Positions 16,122 to 25,033 are shown, counted from the stretch's first letter. The stretch is DNA of 64,000 nt from CALMFG01 sp963666035 (GCA_963666035.2 CAXXJI010000020.1:68019-132018), one strand, 5' to 3'. Numbers and translations: made by a program. The notes: a model not told the origin generated them from the letters alone.

Positions 16122-16570
16122 AATATTTTTTCCATGCAGATTGAATTGGGAAGATTCTCATATGGCCCAAAGTTGGGTATGACCGAGTAGCCGATTGTCT
16201 GATACAGCATCACAGCACCGATCATATCCCGCCCGGTTTCAACGATAAACCGCCTGTAACCCTTGGTTTTCCCTTTGGCTTCCAAAAGCCGCATAACCTG
16301 ATTTGCGCTGCCCTTGTTGCGGTGCGCTTCGGCGACAAACACGCGCTTAACTTCGGCGGTGTCGTCGTTATGGCGTTTAAATCCGCCGCAGGCGATGGGT
16401 ATATCTTCATCGTAGACAATATAAACGTCATGGATGCCGTCCCGCGCGTTCAGGGGGACATACACCCGCCGGTTTTCTTCGCCGCCCGCCAGATGATTAA
16501 GATAGTGATCTAATCTTTCGCACAACCGGATAAAATCCGGGTCGCGTCCGTTTGTATATTTAATATCCAT
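16118..16570 (-). CDS. GNAT family N-acetyltransferase
   Basis: A 150-residue GNAT. The acetyl-CoA binding segment reads VKRVFVAEAHRNKGSANQVM, with ACGGFKRHNDDTAE before it and IGYSVIPNFGPYE near the end, the latter typical of GNATs whose homologues act on small molecules. Substrate unknown. AAAGGAGTG precedes the start (GATTTGCG spacer), and the gene is convergent with SEC-C. Confidence 0.85.
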   Translation of the reverse strand: MDIKYTNGRDPDFIRLCERLDHYLNHLAGGEENRRVYVPLNARDGIHDVYIVYDEDIPIACGGFKRHNDDTAEVKRVFVAEAHRNKGSANQVMRLLEAKGKTKGYRRFIVETGRDMIGAVMLYQTIGYSVIPNFGPYENLPNSICMEKIF

Positions 16571-16763
16571 CGCAAATCATCACTCCTTTTTTTATTCTAT
16601 CACAAATCATCATCTGAATAAATTCACTTCTGTAAATATTCGATGAAATGCCTGCGCTTTTTTGTTTTAAAAGCATTCCAAACTATGATATAGTGATATT
16701 AACAAAAGTTTACGTTTGACAGAAAACTGTCTTTATTCAACCAAACAGGAGGATATAAAAGCT

Positions 16764-17885
16764 ATGGGCATTATGAACATCATCAAAGGTGAATTTATTG
16801 ATGTCATCGAATGGACGGACAATACGACGGATACACTGGTCTATAAGTATCCCGATCAAGATAAAGCGATCAAAAACGGCGCGCAACTGACCGTAAGGGA
16901 AAGTCAGGTGGCGGTGCTGGTCAACGAAGGCGTGATCGCCGATATATACGGCCCCGGTCGGCATGAGCTGACCACGGCGAATATGCCAATACTCACTAAA
17001 CTAAAATCGTGGAAATACGGATTTGAATCGCCGTTTAAGGTGGATGTTTTCTTTGTTTCCACCAAGCAGTTTGTCAACGAAAAATTCGGTACGCAAAATC
17101 CCATCCCGATGCGGGATAAAGAATGGGGGCTGGTTCGTATACGCGGGTTTGGTATTTATGCCTTTAAAGTGGACGATGCGGGCACATTCTTAAAAGAAGT
17201 GTTTGGTACATGTGCTTCCTACGCTACGGCGGATATCACGGGACATTTAAGAAGCGCGATTATCTCCAAGTTGTCGGACACACTGGCTGAAAGCGGCATT
17301 CCGCTTTTGGATATGGCCAGCCAGTATGATGAGCTCTCCGCCAAAGCCAAGGAGAATTACCAGTCGATTTTTGAAGAATTCGGTCTTGAGCTGACGCAGT
17401 TCTTTATCCAGAACATCTCGGTTCCCGAAGAAGTGGAAAAGATGATGGACGCCAAAACCCAGATGGGTATTGTCGGCGACATGAATACTTACGCCCAGTT
17501 CCAGACGGCGCAGGCCATTAAAGACGCGGCCAACAATGAAGGCGGCGGTTTGGCCGGTGCTGGAGTGGGCATGGGCGCGGGTGCGGCGATGGGCAATATG
17601 ATGGCGGGCGTCTTTTCCGGTCAGCAGGGCGGAAGCGGTAAAACCATGGTTGCGTGTCCTGAATGCGGCGCGGCTGTGGAACAGGGCAAAAAGTTCTGTC
17701 CCGAATGCGGCGGCAAGATGACGGTGGAAAAAGCCAAGTGCGTGGCCTGCGGGGCCGGCATTAAAGCGGGAGCCAAGTTCTGTCCCGAATGCGGAGCCAA
17801 ACAGGAAGCGCCGACATGCGGCAAATGCGGTGCGGTGAACAAAGCGGGGGCCAAATTCTGTTCGGAATGCGGCGAAGCGATGTAG
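16764..17885 (+). CDS. SPFH-domain protein with three C-terminal zinc ribbons (YdjI-like)
   Basis: A 373-residue protein. Residues 1-230 form an SPFH (band-7) module of the virion-core-like/YdjI class: NIIKGEFIDVIEWTDN, LVYKYPDQ, VREGQVAV-like VRESQVAVLVNEG and GPGRHELTT. A Gly-rich linker (AGAGVGMGAGAAMGNMMAG) follows, then three double-CxxC ribbons (CPECG...CPECG; CVACG...CPECG; CGKCG...CSECG). Bacillus YdjI is part of a membrane-stress module with PspA and the zinc-ribbon membrane protein YdjG; the next gene fits the latter, but no pspA is nearby. Start at 16764 has AGGAGG; an upstream in-frame ATG has none. GACAG-AAAA-CTGTC lies in the leader at 16719-16732. Confidence 0.85.
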   Translation: MGIMNIIKGEFIDVIEWTDNTTDTLVYKYPDQDKAIKNGAQLTVRESQVAVLVNEGVIADIYGPGRHELTTANMPILTKLKSWKYGFESPFKVDVFFVSTKQFVNEKFGTQNPIPMRDKEWGLVRIRGFGIYAFKVDDAGTFLKEVFGTCASYATADITGHLRSAIISKLSDTLAESGIPLLDMASQYDELSAKAKENYQSIFEEFGLELTQFFIQNISVPEEVEKMMDAKTQMGIVGDMNTYAQFQTAQAIKDAANNEGGGLAGAGVGMGAGAAMGNMMAGVFSGQQGGSGKTMVACPECGAAVEQGKKFCPECGGKMTVEKAKCVACGAGIKAGAKFCPECGAKQEAPTCGKCGAVNKAGAKFCSECGEAM

Positions 17886-17916
17886 GGAAAAGCGGCATAA
17901 GAACAGGAGCAGCATC

Positions 17917-19071
17917 ATGAGTGAAACAACCTATCAATCACCTGATGAGAATAAAAAAACACAAAACACCGAAGGTTTTAAGTGCCCTTCCTGCGGCGGC
18001 AGTACGGTTTTTGATCCCAAATCTCAGGCCTTGAAATGCGAGTATTGTCAGGCCGAGTATCCGATCGAACCTGCGCCCGGCACCATCACCGAAAAGGATC
18101 TCTTTTCGGTGGATGAAAGCGCCAATCAGGACTGGGGAATGGAAACCCGCGTGTTTAAATGCAAAAACTGCGGCGGCGAAACGGTTTTGGAAGGCAATTC
18201 GGTCTCCACGCGCTGTGCGTTTTGCGGCAGTCCCAATGTGGTATCCATCGATGAACTGCCGGGCATCAAACCGGAATCGGTTCTGCCCTTTAAGGTAGAT
18301 AAACCAGACGCGGTCAGCCGGTTTAAAACATGGATCGGAAAGCGCTTCTGGGCACCGAACGCGCTGAAAAAAACCCATACGATGGATAAAAACATCAAAG
18401 GCATCTATGTACCGCACTGGACGTATGACAGCGATACGTATTCATCCTATAGTGGAACAGCGGGGAATTATTACTACGAGACTCAAAGGTATACCGTGAT
18501 GGTGGACGGCCGTCCGCAGCAGCGTACGCGGCAGATCCAAAAAATTCGCTGGTTTCCGGTCGGCGGCAACTATGACCGCTTTTTCGATGATGTGCTGATT
18601 AATGACAGCACTAATGTTGACAAGACCATCATCACCAATATTCAGCCCTTTAATCTGTCTTTGCTGGAAGTCTATAACCCGCGTTTTCTGGCGGGGTTTG
18701 CGGCCGAGCGATACGCCAAGGGTGTGAAAGCCATCTGGGAAAATGCCAAAGAGATTATGCGAAGCGGGATCCGCAGTGATATCCATGCGATCATCCTAAG
18801 GCGGGCTGATGTGGTGGGCAGTATCAACATCAATACGCGCTACGATCACGTCACATATAAGCATATGCTTTTGCCGGTCTGGATTTCGGCCTACACCTTC
18901 CGCGGCAAGCTGTTTAACTTCTATATCAACGGTCAAACCGGAGAAGTGCAGGGACGTTCGCCGGTCAGTTTCTGGAAGGTACTGATCGCCATCCTGATTG
19001 CAGCGGGCATCATTGCCCTCGTCACATGGCTGGTGCAAAGCAGCGGTATGACCAGCGGCGGATATTATTAG
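17917..19071 (+). CDS. Zinc-ribbon membrane protein paired with the SPFH protein
   Basis: A 384-residue protein with two N-terminal ribbons, CPSCGGSTVF...CEYCQAEYP (residues 23-48) and CKNCGGETVL...CAFCGSPN (84-108), a central soluble domain rich in aromatic residues (YVPHWTYDSDTYSSYSGTAG), and a single membrane helix near the C-terminus (VLIAILIAAGIIALVTWLV). The layout matches TFIIB-like zinc-ribbon proteins of Firmicutes, including YdjG-like partners of SPFH proteins. Membrane anchoring with the ribbons in the cytosol is likely. It starts 31 nt after the SPFH gene and ends at a terminator, so the two form a small operon. Exact role unknown. Confidence 0.78.
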   Translation: MSETTYQSPDENKKTQNTEGFKCPSCGGSTVFDPKSQALKCEYCQAEYPIEPAPGTITEKDLFSVDESANQDWGMETRVFKCKNCGGETVLEGNSVSTRCAFCGSPNVVSIDELPGIKPESVLPFKVDKPDAVSRFKTWIGKRFWAPNALKKTHTMDKNIKGIYVPHWTYDSDTYSSYSGTAGNYYYETQRYTVMVDGRPQQRTRQIQKIRWFPVGGNYDRFFDDVLINDSTNVDKTIITNIQPFNLSLLEVYNPRFLAGFAAERYAKGVKAIWENAKEIMRSGIRSDIHAIILRRADVVGSININTRYDHVTYKHMLLPVWISAYTFRGKLFNFYINGQTGEVQGRSPVSFWKVLIAILIAAGIIALVTWLVQSSGMTSGGYY

Positions 19072-19098
19072 GAGCGAAGAAACGTTTAATCAGTCAAA

Positions 19099-19149
19099 AA
19101 AAGCCTCGGAGAGTGTCCTTTGGACAATTTCACGAGGCTTTGTGTTTTT
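19099..19149. terminator. Terminator between the SPFH pair and ilvD
   Basis: AAAGCCTCG and CGAGGCTTT enclose a loop with an inner TGTCC/GGACA hairpin, followed by TGTGTTTTTC on the plus strand and an A/T tract on the other. It lies between convergent units. Confidence 0.85.
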
Positions 19150-19171
19150 CATGAAATTTTTGGGTTGAACG

Positions 19172-20836
19172 CTATCGCTTCAGCGCCGCGCCCTGATCGG
19201 CTGACAGCACGTTTTGAGCATATCTTCTGATATAGCCGGAAAGCTCTTTCGGCGGACGGATTTCAATTTCACTTTTGCGTTTCTCTATCTCCGCATCATC
19301 CACTTTTAAGTTAATCATATATTTTCGCATGTCTACTTCGATGATATCCCCGTCCTTAACGTAGGCAATCAGTCCGCCGCTGGCCGCTTCGGGCGAGATA
19401 TGGCCGATGGCCGCACCGCGTGTGGCACCCGAAAAACGTCCGTCGGTCAACAGCATGACGTCTTTATCCAGCCCCATGCCCGCGATGGCTGAAGTGGGGG
19501 AGAGCATCTCACGCATACCAGGGCCGCCTGCCGGGCCTTCGTAGCGGATGACCACCACGTCGCCTTTGACGATTTTGCCGCCCATGATGGCGTTGATCGC
19601 TTCTTCTTCGCTGTTAAACACCTTGGCAGGGCCGGAGTTGACCTGCATACCTGGGTCCACCGCACTGCGCTTGACCACACTGCCTTTGGGTGCGATATTG
19701 CCGAACAGAATGGCAAGTCCGCCGGTCTTGGAGTAGGGGTTGTCGATGGGACGAATCACTGTTTCGTTCAAGTTCTTTGCCACCGCGAGGTTCTGCTTCA
19801 CCGTACCACCGGTAACTGTGATGCAATCCTCGTTGAGGAGGCCAGCTTTTGAGACTTCTTTCATTACAGCTTGAACACCGCCTGCGGCGTAGAGGTCCTG
19901 CATATGATGATGTCCTGCCGGAGCCAGATGGCAGAGGTTGGGCGTCTTTTCGCTGATCTCGTTGACGGTTGTCAGCGAAAAGGGTACGTTCGCTTCCCGC
20001 GCGATGGCAGGCAGATGCAGTACTGTGTTGGTGGAGCACCCCAGCGCCATATCAATGGTGATGGCGTTTTCAAAAGATTTTTCATTGACAATGTCCAAAA
20101 ATTTAGTATCCGATTTGTAAAGGTCCATAATGCGTGTTCCAGCTGCTTTGGCCAGTTTGACGCGATTGGCGTACACCGCCGGAATACTGCCGTTGCCGGG
20201 CAGCGCGATGCCTAAAACCTCGCACAGGCAGTTCATCGAGTTGGCGGTGAACATACCGCTGCAGGAACCGCAAGAAGGGCACGCGTTTTCTTCATAATAG
20301 TGCAATTGCGCTTCGTCAATTTTACCGCTGGAGAGCGCGCCGATGGCTTCGAACACGGTGTTTAAATCCATCGATTTGCCGTTTTCGTCATTCAGCGAGA
20401 GCATCGGGCCGCCAGAGATAAAGATAGAGGGCAGGTTCAGCCGCGCCGCCGCCATCAGCATGCCGGGGACGATCTTGTCACAGTTTGGAATAAACACCAG
20501 CGCGTCAAACGCATGCGCATACGCCATGCATTCCACACTGTCCGCGATGATTTCACGGGACGCCAGCGAATACTTCATGCCGCGATGGCCCATGGCGATA
20601 CCGTCGCAAACGCCGATGGTGTTAAACTCTAAAGGTGTGCCTCCCGCTGCCAAAACAGCGTCTTTCACCGCTCTTGCGATGGTGTTTAAGTGAATATGAC
20701 CGGGGACGATTTCGTTAAACGAATTGACGATGCCGATAATCGGTTTATAAATCTGCTCGTCGGTTAGGCCACCTGCTTTTAGAAGTGAGCGATGCGGCGC
20801 TCTGGCCGCACCTTCTTTGATGCCGTCTGATATCAT
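19172..20836 (-). CDS. ilvD: Dihydroxy-acid dehydratase IlvD
   Basis: IlvD dehydrates 2,3-dihydroxy-3-methylbutanoate and -valerate in valine, leucine and isoleucine synthesis, using an Fe-S cluster and Mg2+. The 554-residue product is full length. Cluster and metal motifs are visible: FIPNCDKIVPGML, ACPSCGSCSGMFTANSMNCL, ALGCSTNTVLHL, DGRFSGATRGAAIGHISPEAA. The start at 20836 (MISDGIKEGA) is set by AGGAGG nine bases upstream; the longer upstream frame is not conserved. No other ilv or leu gene is adjacent. An imperfect inverted repeat sits in its leader. Confidence 0.97.
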   Translation of the reverse strand: MISDGIKEGAARAPHRSLLKAGGLTDEQIYKPIIGIVNSFNEIVPGHIHLNTIARAVKDAVLAAGGTPLEFNTIGVCDGIAMGHRGMKYSLASREIIADSVECMAYAHAFDALVFIPNCDKIVPGMLMAAARLNLPSIFISGGPMLSLNDENGKSMDLNTVFEAIGALSSGKIDEAQLHYYEENACPSCGSCSGMFTANSMNCLCEVLGIALPGNGSIPAVYANRVKLAKAAGTRIMDLYKSDTKFLDIVNEKSFENAITIDMALGCSTNTVLHLPAIAREANVPFSLTTVNEISEKTPNLCHLAPAGHHHMQDLYAAGGVQAVMKEVSKAGLLNEDCITVTGGTVKQNLAVAKNLNETVIRPIDNPYSKTGGLAILFGNIAPKGSVVKRSAVDPGMQVNSGPAKVFNSEEEAINAIMGGKIVKGDVVVIRYEGPAGGPGMREMLSPTSAIAGMGLDKDVMLLTDGRFSGATRGAAIGHISPEAASGGLIAYVKDGDIIEVDMRKYMINLKVDDAEIEKRKSEIEIRPPKELSGYIRRYAQNVLSADQGAALKR

Positions 20837-20866
20837 AAGGGTAAACCTCCTAAAACTTTTAAATAT

Positions 20867-20888
20867 CACACAAGCCAATGCTTGCGTG
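20867..20888 (-). promoter_or_regulatory. Inverted repeat in the ilvD leader
   Basis: CACACAAGC and GCTTGCGTG, one mismatch, with a 4-nt loop CAAT, 31 nt upstream of the start codon and just downstream of a TATAAT (in AAAATATAATATAG, minus strand). It may be an operator or an RNA hairpin; no protein is assigned. Confidence 0.4.
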
Positions 20889-20959
20889 TTAATCTCTATA
20901 TTATATTTTAGTTTATGCGAGTTGGAGAAAAAACGCAAGGGTAGGCTTTAAATTTCGCA

Positions 20960-20982
20960 TAAAATAAAATGTCCGGAGGACA
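20960..20982 (-). terminator. Probable terminator of the btu operon
   Basis: On the minus strand TGTCC-TCC-GGACA is followed by TTTTATTTT, about 36 nt past the btuD stop. The stem is short. Confidence 0.5.
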
Positions 20983-21017
20983 GGGCAAGGATAGGGAACG
21001 ATTACAATTGGATATGA

Positions 21018-21794
21018 TCAGCGATATTCGGGCAGAACAAAGGTTTCGCCCAACGCCTGGATGAGATTGACTCCGATACCGTAAACGCCTTCCAGGTTCT
21101 CTTTTGTCATCACGACCTCGGGCGTACCCAGGCTGTGGAGCCGACCGCCACTCAGCAGGGCAATGCGGTCGCAGTACTGACGCGCCAGATTGAGATCGTG
21201 CAGGATGCAGACGACCGAAAAGTGCTCGGCGCGGCTAAGGGCTTTGGCTGTCTTCAAAAATGCCACCTGATGACGAATATCCAGCCCCGCGACCGGCTCA
21301 TCCAACAGCATGATGCCCGCCTGCTGAGCCAGCGCCCGCGCCAGAATCATGCGCTGCCATTCACCGCCCGAAAGCTCGGTGACCATACGGTTCTTTAAAT
21401 GCAAAATTTCGGCGCGCTGCATCGCCTGTTTTGCAATCTCATAATCTGCTTCGGTTTCGGTCTGCATGCGCTTTAAATGGGGATTTCGTCCGGTCAGCAC
21501 GATGTCCTGCACGGTGAAATCAAATTCCAGCGATGCGTGCTGCTGCACCAGCGCCATGGTTTTTGCAATCTCACGTACTTTGAAGGTTTGGACATCCCGA
21601 CCTTCCACCAACACTTGTCCGCTGTCGGGTTTTAAATACCCCGATATACATTTTAAAAGCGTGGTTTTGCCGCTGCCGTTGGGGCCGATGATACCGAAAA
21701 ACTCACCTTTTTTGACGGTGAGTGAAATATCGTTGACAGCCAAATCGTGTTTATCATAGGAATAATGGATGTTTTTAATCTCAATCTGACTCAT
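21018..21794 (-). CDS. btuD: Cobalamin/corrinoid ABC transporter ATP-binding protein
   Basis: A 258-residue ATPase of the FecE/BtuD type. Walker A GPNGSGKTTLLK (residues 37-48), Q-loop VQQHASLEF, signature LSGGEWQRM, Walker B MLLDEP, and the switch His in CILHDLNLARQYCD. It energizes uptake by the permease encoded immediately upstream (ATGA overlap). Substrate assignment rests on the cobalamin riboswitch at the head of the operon. Confidence 0.93.
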   Translation of the reverse strand: MSQIEIKNIHYSYDKHDLAVNDISLTVKKGEFFGIIGPNGSGKTTLLKCISGYLKPDSGQVLVEGRDVQTFKVREIAKTMALVQQHASLEFDFTVQDIVLTGRNPHLKRMQTETEADYEIAKQAMQRAEILHLKNRMVTELSGGEWQRMILARALAQQAGIMLLDEPVAGLDIRHQVAFLKTAKALSRAEHFSVVCILHDLNLARQYCDRIALLSGGRLHSLGTPEVVMTKENLEGVYGIGVNLIQALGETFVLPEYR

Positions 21795-22804
21795 ACCGTT
21801 TTCCTGCCTTTCCTTAAAAGGTAGAGGAAAAAGGGCACACCGACCAGTGCGGTGATGACGCCGACCGGCAGTTCCTGCCCCGATATGATGTTTCTGGCCA
21901 GTGTGTCAGCCAGAAGCAGGAATACACCGCCGGTGATAAATGAGAGCGGGATGAGTGTCCGATGATCCGGCCCCGAAAGGATGCGCACCACATGGGGGAT
22001 GACCAAACCGACAAAGCCGATAATGCCGCTGACCGACACCGCTGCCGCCGAGGCGATGGAGGCGAAGATCAATAAATTGCGTCGCACCGCCGCTGTGTTG
22101 ACGCCGAGATGCCTTGCGGCCTCGTCGCCTTGCAGCATGATGTTAAGGTCGCGCGAATACAGCCAACAGAGCGCTGAGCTGACGAGCATGACGGGTAAAC
22201 CGATTGAGACTTCGGTCCAGCCGGTGGCCGAAAAACTGCCCATCGTCCAAAGGATAATGCTCTCCATCTTGTCCCGGAAAATAATCATGAGACAGTAGAT
22301 GAGTGCAGAAGACAGGGATGTGATGGCGATGCCCGAAAGGATGAGCGAGAAGGTGGAAACCTTGCCGCCGATACGGGCGAGGTTGTAGACGGTAAACATG
22401 GCGGCGAGTCCGCCGAGAAAAGCAAACAGGGTGATGGCACCGAAGCTGATAAAGGGCAGAGAAAACGTCAGCGTTAAAGCCACCGTAGCGCCCAGCGCTG
22501 CACCCGAACTGACCCCCACCACATAGGAATCCGCCATGGGGTTTTTAAACATACCTTGCAGGCTGGCACCCGAAACGCTTAAAGCACCGCCAACAGCCAG
22601 CGCCAACAGCGCACGGGGCAGGCGCAGACTGAAAAAGATGGTGGATGCGGCCGCATCCTCCTGCCCGCCCAGAAGGGAAATAAGCGCCTTTAGGCTGATG
22701 CCCGAACTGCCGGTCAAAAAAGCCAGTGCCAGCGCGGCGATGCCGACCATCAGTACAATGATACCCAAAAGGGCGGGACGGATGAGATACTTTTTCAAAT
22801 GCAC
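21791..22804 (-). CDS. btuC: Cobalamin/corrinoid ABC transporter permease
   Basis: A 337-residue FecCD-family permease with about ten membrane helices. The segments FFSLRLPRALLALAVGGALS, LQGMFKNPMADSYVVGVSSGA and GFVGLVIPHVVRILSGPDHR are family hallmarks; the last contains the loop that contacts the ATPase. It overlaps btuD by 4 bp and abuts btuF. Confidence 0.94.
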   Translation of the reverse strand: MHLKKYLIRPALLGIIVLMVGIAALALAFLTGSSGISLKALISLLGGQEDAAASTIFFSLRLPRALLALAVGGALSVSGASLQGMFKNPMADSYVVGVSSGAALGATVALTLTFSLPFISFGAITLFAFLGGLAAMFTVYNLARIGGKVSTFSLILSGIAITSLSSALIYCLMIIFRDKMESIILWTMGSFSATGWTEVSIGLPVMLVSSALCWLYSRDLNIMLQGDEAARHLGVNTAAVRRNLLIFASIASAAAVSVSGIIGFVGLVIPHVVRILSGPDHRTLIPLSFITGGVFLLLADTLARNIISGQELPVGVITALVGVPFFLYLLRKGRKTV

Positions 22805-23724
22805 TATTCTCCTAAAAGATAATCCTGAATAATCAACATGGTTTCACCGATGCGCGGGCCGGGACGATTGATGAGGTCATCCGAGATAAACAGATATTGA
22901 CCGTTTTTCACCGCTGAAAGCTGGCTCATCACAGGATCGGCCAGAAGATCTGATTCGGGCACCCAGGAAGAAACGATCAGCACATCCGGGTCGGAGGCAA
23001 CCAAATCTTCGGCCGAGTATTCCAGCCATTCCATGCCGCTCTCTGCCGTGACGCAATCGCCGCCTGCCATCTCGATGAGGGTGTTGATAAAACTGCCCTG
23101 ACCGGAGGTCCAGTAGCCGCTGTCGCCAATGCTCATGGCGTAATAGACGCTGGGGTGCGCAGTCATAGCGACGCTTTTTTCTGTGACTTCATTCGCTTGT
23201 GCGGCAATCTCATCGACCAGCGCCTGCGCTTCGTCGGCTTTGCCCACCTGCTCACCGATCAGCAGAATGCTTTGGGCGATATCTTCATAGTAAGTCGGCT
23301 CTACAGAGACAACACGGATGCCGATATCGGTCAGCGGCAGAATCTGTTCATGCTGGAGCCCGTTGCCCGCAAAAACGATATCCGGTGAAAATCCGATGAC
23401 CTTTTCGATATCAAAGCCGCTGTAATCGCCGATTTTTTCGATATCTAGCGCGGCTTCGGGGTAATTGGAGATGGCGTCCACGCCGATAATCTGATCGCCC
23501 ACACCCAGCGCAAACAGAATTTCAGTGATGCTGGGCGCAGTGGAGACGATGGTCATATCATCGGTGAACGCGGGAGCGGCTTCCACAGTCTGACCCATGG
23601 CGTCCGTGTTTTCGTCCATGATGTCCTTGGCCACCGGAGTTGCTGTGGGGGCGGATACCGCACAAGCGGTTAGAAAGGCCGCGGCGAGTACCAGTACAAA
23701 CATAAGTTTCAGTGTCTTTTTCAT
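22804..23724 (-). CDS. btuF: Cobalamin/corrinoid-binding lipoprotein
   Basis: A 306-residue substrate receptor with a lipobox (FLTAC, Cys at 21) and a BtuF-type periplasmic-binding fold: VSTAPSITEILFALGVGDQIIGV, SNYPEAALDIEKIGDYSGFDIEKV, and PDIVFAGNGL. It captures the corrinoid outside the membrane and delivers it to the permease. AGGAGG precedes the ATG. First gene of the operon, directly downstream of the riboswitch terminator. Confidence 0.93.
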   Translation of the reverse strand: MKKTLKLMFVLVLAAAFLTACAVSAPTATPVAKDIMDENTDAMGQTVEAAPAFTDDMTIVSTAPSITEILFALGVGDQIIGVDAISNYPEAALDIEKIGDYSGFDIEKVIGFSPDIVFAGNGLQHEQILPLTDIGIRVVSVEPTYYEDIAQSILLIGEQVGKADEAQALVDEIAAQANEVTEKSVAMTAHPSVYYAMSIGDSGYWTSGQGSFINTLIEMAGGDCVTAESGMEWLEYSAEDLVASDPDVLIVSSWVPESDLLADPVMSQLSAVKNGQYLFISDDLINRPGPRIGETMLIIQDYLLGE

Positions 23725-23766
23725 TTGTTCCTCCTAATTTTTTTGATTAGGAAGTTACGTTGGGAC

Positions 23767-23808
23767 CAAAAAATAAAAAACGCCCGTGTGCGAAAGCGAA
23801 AGGGCGAG
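23767..23808 (-). terminator. Attenuator terminator between cobalamin riboswitch and btuF
   Basis: On the minus strand CGCCC and GGGCG close a long loop, followed by TTTTTTATTTTTT, between the aptamer and the btuF ribosome site. It is the likely expression platform for cobalamin-induced termination. Confidence 0.85.
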
Positions 23809-23867
23809 ATTCACGTTTTAAGTGTCCGTCCGTTTCTTCCCTCCGAAGAATAAGACATGGCGTATTG

Positions 23868-24035
23868 AAGGCAGGTTTCCCGGCTCGGCTTCATCCTATC
23901 CTGTGCGCCTTCCCAAAAAGATTTTTTTGGTGGCTTTTGGCACAGGCAGTCTGCCTTACGGTAGCGGAAGGCTGCAACGGCTTATACACCGTTTTCCCTA
24001 TTATCCAGCTTGCGGCTGGCACCATATACGCATTA
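23868..24035 (-). promoter_or_regulatory. Cobalamin riboswitch
   Basis: The minus strand shows the conserved order of the B12 aptamer: GGTGCC, TAATAGGGAA, CGGTGTATAAGCCGTTGCAG, CCGCTACCGTA, GCCAC, GGGAAGGCGC, and a final GAAGCCGAGCCGGGAAACCTGCC split over the P-stem. Adenosyl- or other cobalamin binding should repress btuFCD. Confidence 0.96.
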
Positions 24036-24054
24036 TTTAATTAACTGCTAAAAA

Positions 24055-24083
24055 ACTATAACATCGAAAGGGGACGTTGTCAA
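24055..24083 (-). promoter_or_regulatory. Promoter of the cobalamin riboswitch-btu operon
   Basis: Minus strand TTGACA (24083-24078), 17-nt spacer, TATAGT (24060-24055), 20 nt before the aptamer. Confidence 0.8.
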
Positions 24084-24137
24084 TTTACGCAGGGTTAATT
24101 TTTCGTTAAAAAAGATGATGAAAATCAAAAAAAATGC

Positions 24138-24166
24138 TTTAAACTTTTTTGGTTTTGTGGTATAAA
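24138..24166 (+). promoter_or_regulatory. Promoter of tRNA-Leu
   Basis: TTTAAA (24138-24143), 17-nt spacer, TATAAA (24161-24166), 17 nt before the tRNA 5' end. It is divergent from the riboswitch promoter; the stretch between them holds nothing else recognised. Confidence 0.65.
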
Positions 24167-24183
24167 AGATATGCACGATTTTT

Positions 24184-24271
24184 GCGAGAATGGCGGAATT
24201 GGCAGACGCGCTAGATTCAGGTTCTAGTGAGCAATACGCTTGTGCAGGTTCAAGTCCTGTTTCTCGCACCA
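24184..24271 (+). tRNA. tRNA-Leu (CAG)
   Basis: An 88-nt class II tRNA. Acceptor GCGAGAA pairs with TTCTCGC; the anticodon stem CTAGA/TCTAG frames loop TTCAGGT with anticodon CAG; GTTCAAGTC is the T-loop; a variable arm (GAGCAATACGCTTG) is present; CCA is encoded. It marks the left edge of the accessory island. Confidence 0.97.
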
Positions 24272-24328
24272 CCGGACAGTGTCCGGTACTAAAGACGCGC
24301 ACCTATATGGGTGGGTGTCTTCTTTTTT
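24272..24328 (+). terminator. Perfect palindrome and terminator after tRNA-Leu
   Basis: CCGGACA-G-TGTCCGG (24272-24286) starts one base after CCA. A second hairpin, AAGACGCGCACC with GGGTGGGTGTCTT (24291-24321), is followed by CTTTTTTG. The second is the terminator; the first may be a processing signal or a recombination site. Confidence 0.8.
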
Positions 24329-24449
24329 GCCTGCATAAAAATTTCGTCAGATAATATTTTCTACCGCACCATAACGCTCTTAAGGACGTAAAAACCCTTG
24401 TTTTGAGCCTAAAAAAGCACAATCTGACGAGGAATGTGCTTTTATCGTA

Positions 24450-25033
24450 CTATAAGCTGGATGCTTTTTCAAATTCTGTTGAGGAATTATCAAGATTATT
24501 TTTAAATTTAAATTTTATTTTTATAGGTTTATCCTGATAGACTGAAATTTCTTTTACCAAATGAACAACAATGCTTCTGGACAGCTTTTTTATTTCGCCT
24601 TTCTCAATAAATTCAGCTAAGATTTCATTGCTACTTATCCTTTCGGTTTTCTTTTTATTGAGTTGGTTTTTAAGACTTAACTGCTTTGTAGATAATGCTT
24701 CTTTTCGCTCATTTAAGTATCCCTGCATGTATTGATATTCTTGGCTAGTATACCCAGACTAAAATCCTTTTCTGCTTCGCTGAGAAGAAAAGCGGCCTTA
24801 TCCAGTTTGGCTTGAAGACTCTCAAGTTTTTGTTTCAGCATATGATCGGTACGCTCAACATAGGAAGTAGAAGCCGCTTTTTGTTTTAAATGATCGGCAT
24901 TTTGATATGCTCTGATCTGTCATTGAATAGCATCTAGTACCACAGCTTTAATCACATCTTCATTGACGAAGTGACTACTGCATGCTGAGGATCCATTTTT
25001 CTTATAGTTTGAGCAAACATAGTTACAGTAATG
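24450..25033 (-). pseudogene. Large serine recombinase, 3' fragment with stop and frameshift
   Basis: Read on the minus strand, the translation starts at YVCSNYKKNGSSACSSHF, the zinc beta-ribbon of resolvase-type large serine recombinases, continues through VNEDVIKAVVLDAIQ, an in-frame TGA near 24922, a coiled-coil (KQKLESLQAKLDKAAFLL), a frameshift near 24755, then YTSQEYQYMQGYLNERKEAL and a C-terminal DKPIKIKFKFKN segment. The catalytic N-terminal domain is absent; the fragment meets a truncated orf7 at about 25031. Such enzymes integrate and excise mobile elements. Next to tRNA-Leu, this is a relic of an integrated element. Confidence 0.85.

Noticed and set aside
17640..17885. Rubredoxin-like reading of the zinc ribbons in the SPFH protein
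   Set aside because: Spacing and context match double zinc ribbons; the rubredoxin CPxCG-loop pattern with aromatic core is absent.
23760..24044. Plus-strand frames across the cobalamin riboswitch
   Set aside because: The minus-strand aptamer, terminator and promoter account for the region.
24048..24302. Minus-strand frame across tRNA-Leu
   Set aside because: It is antisense to a complete tRNA.
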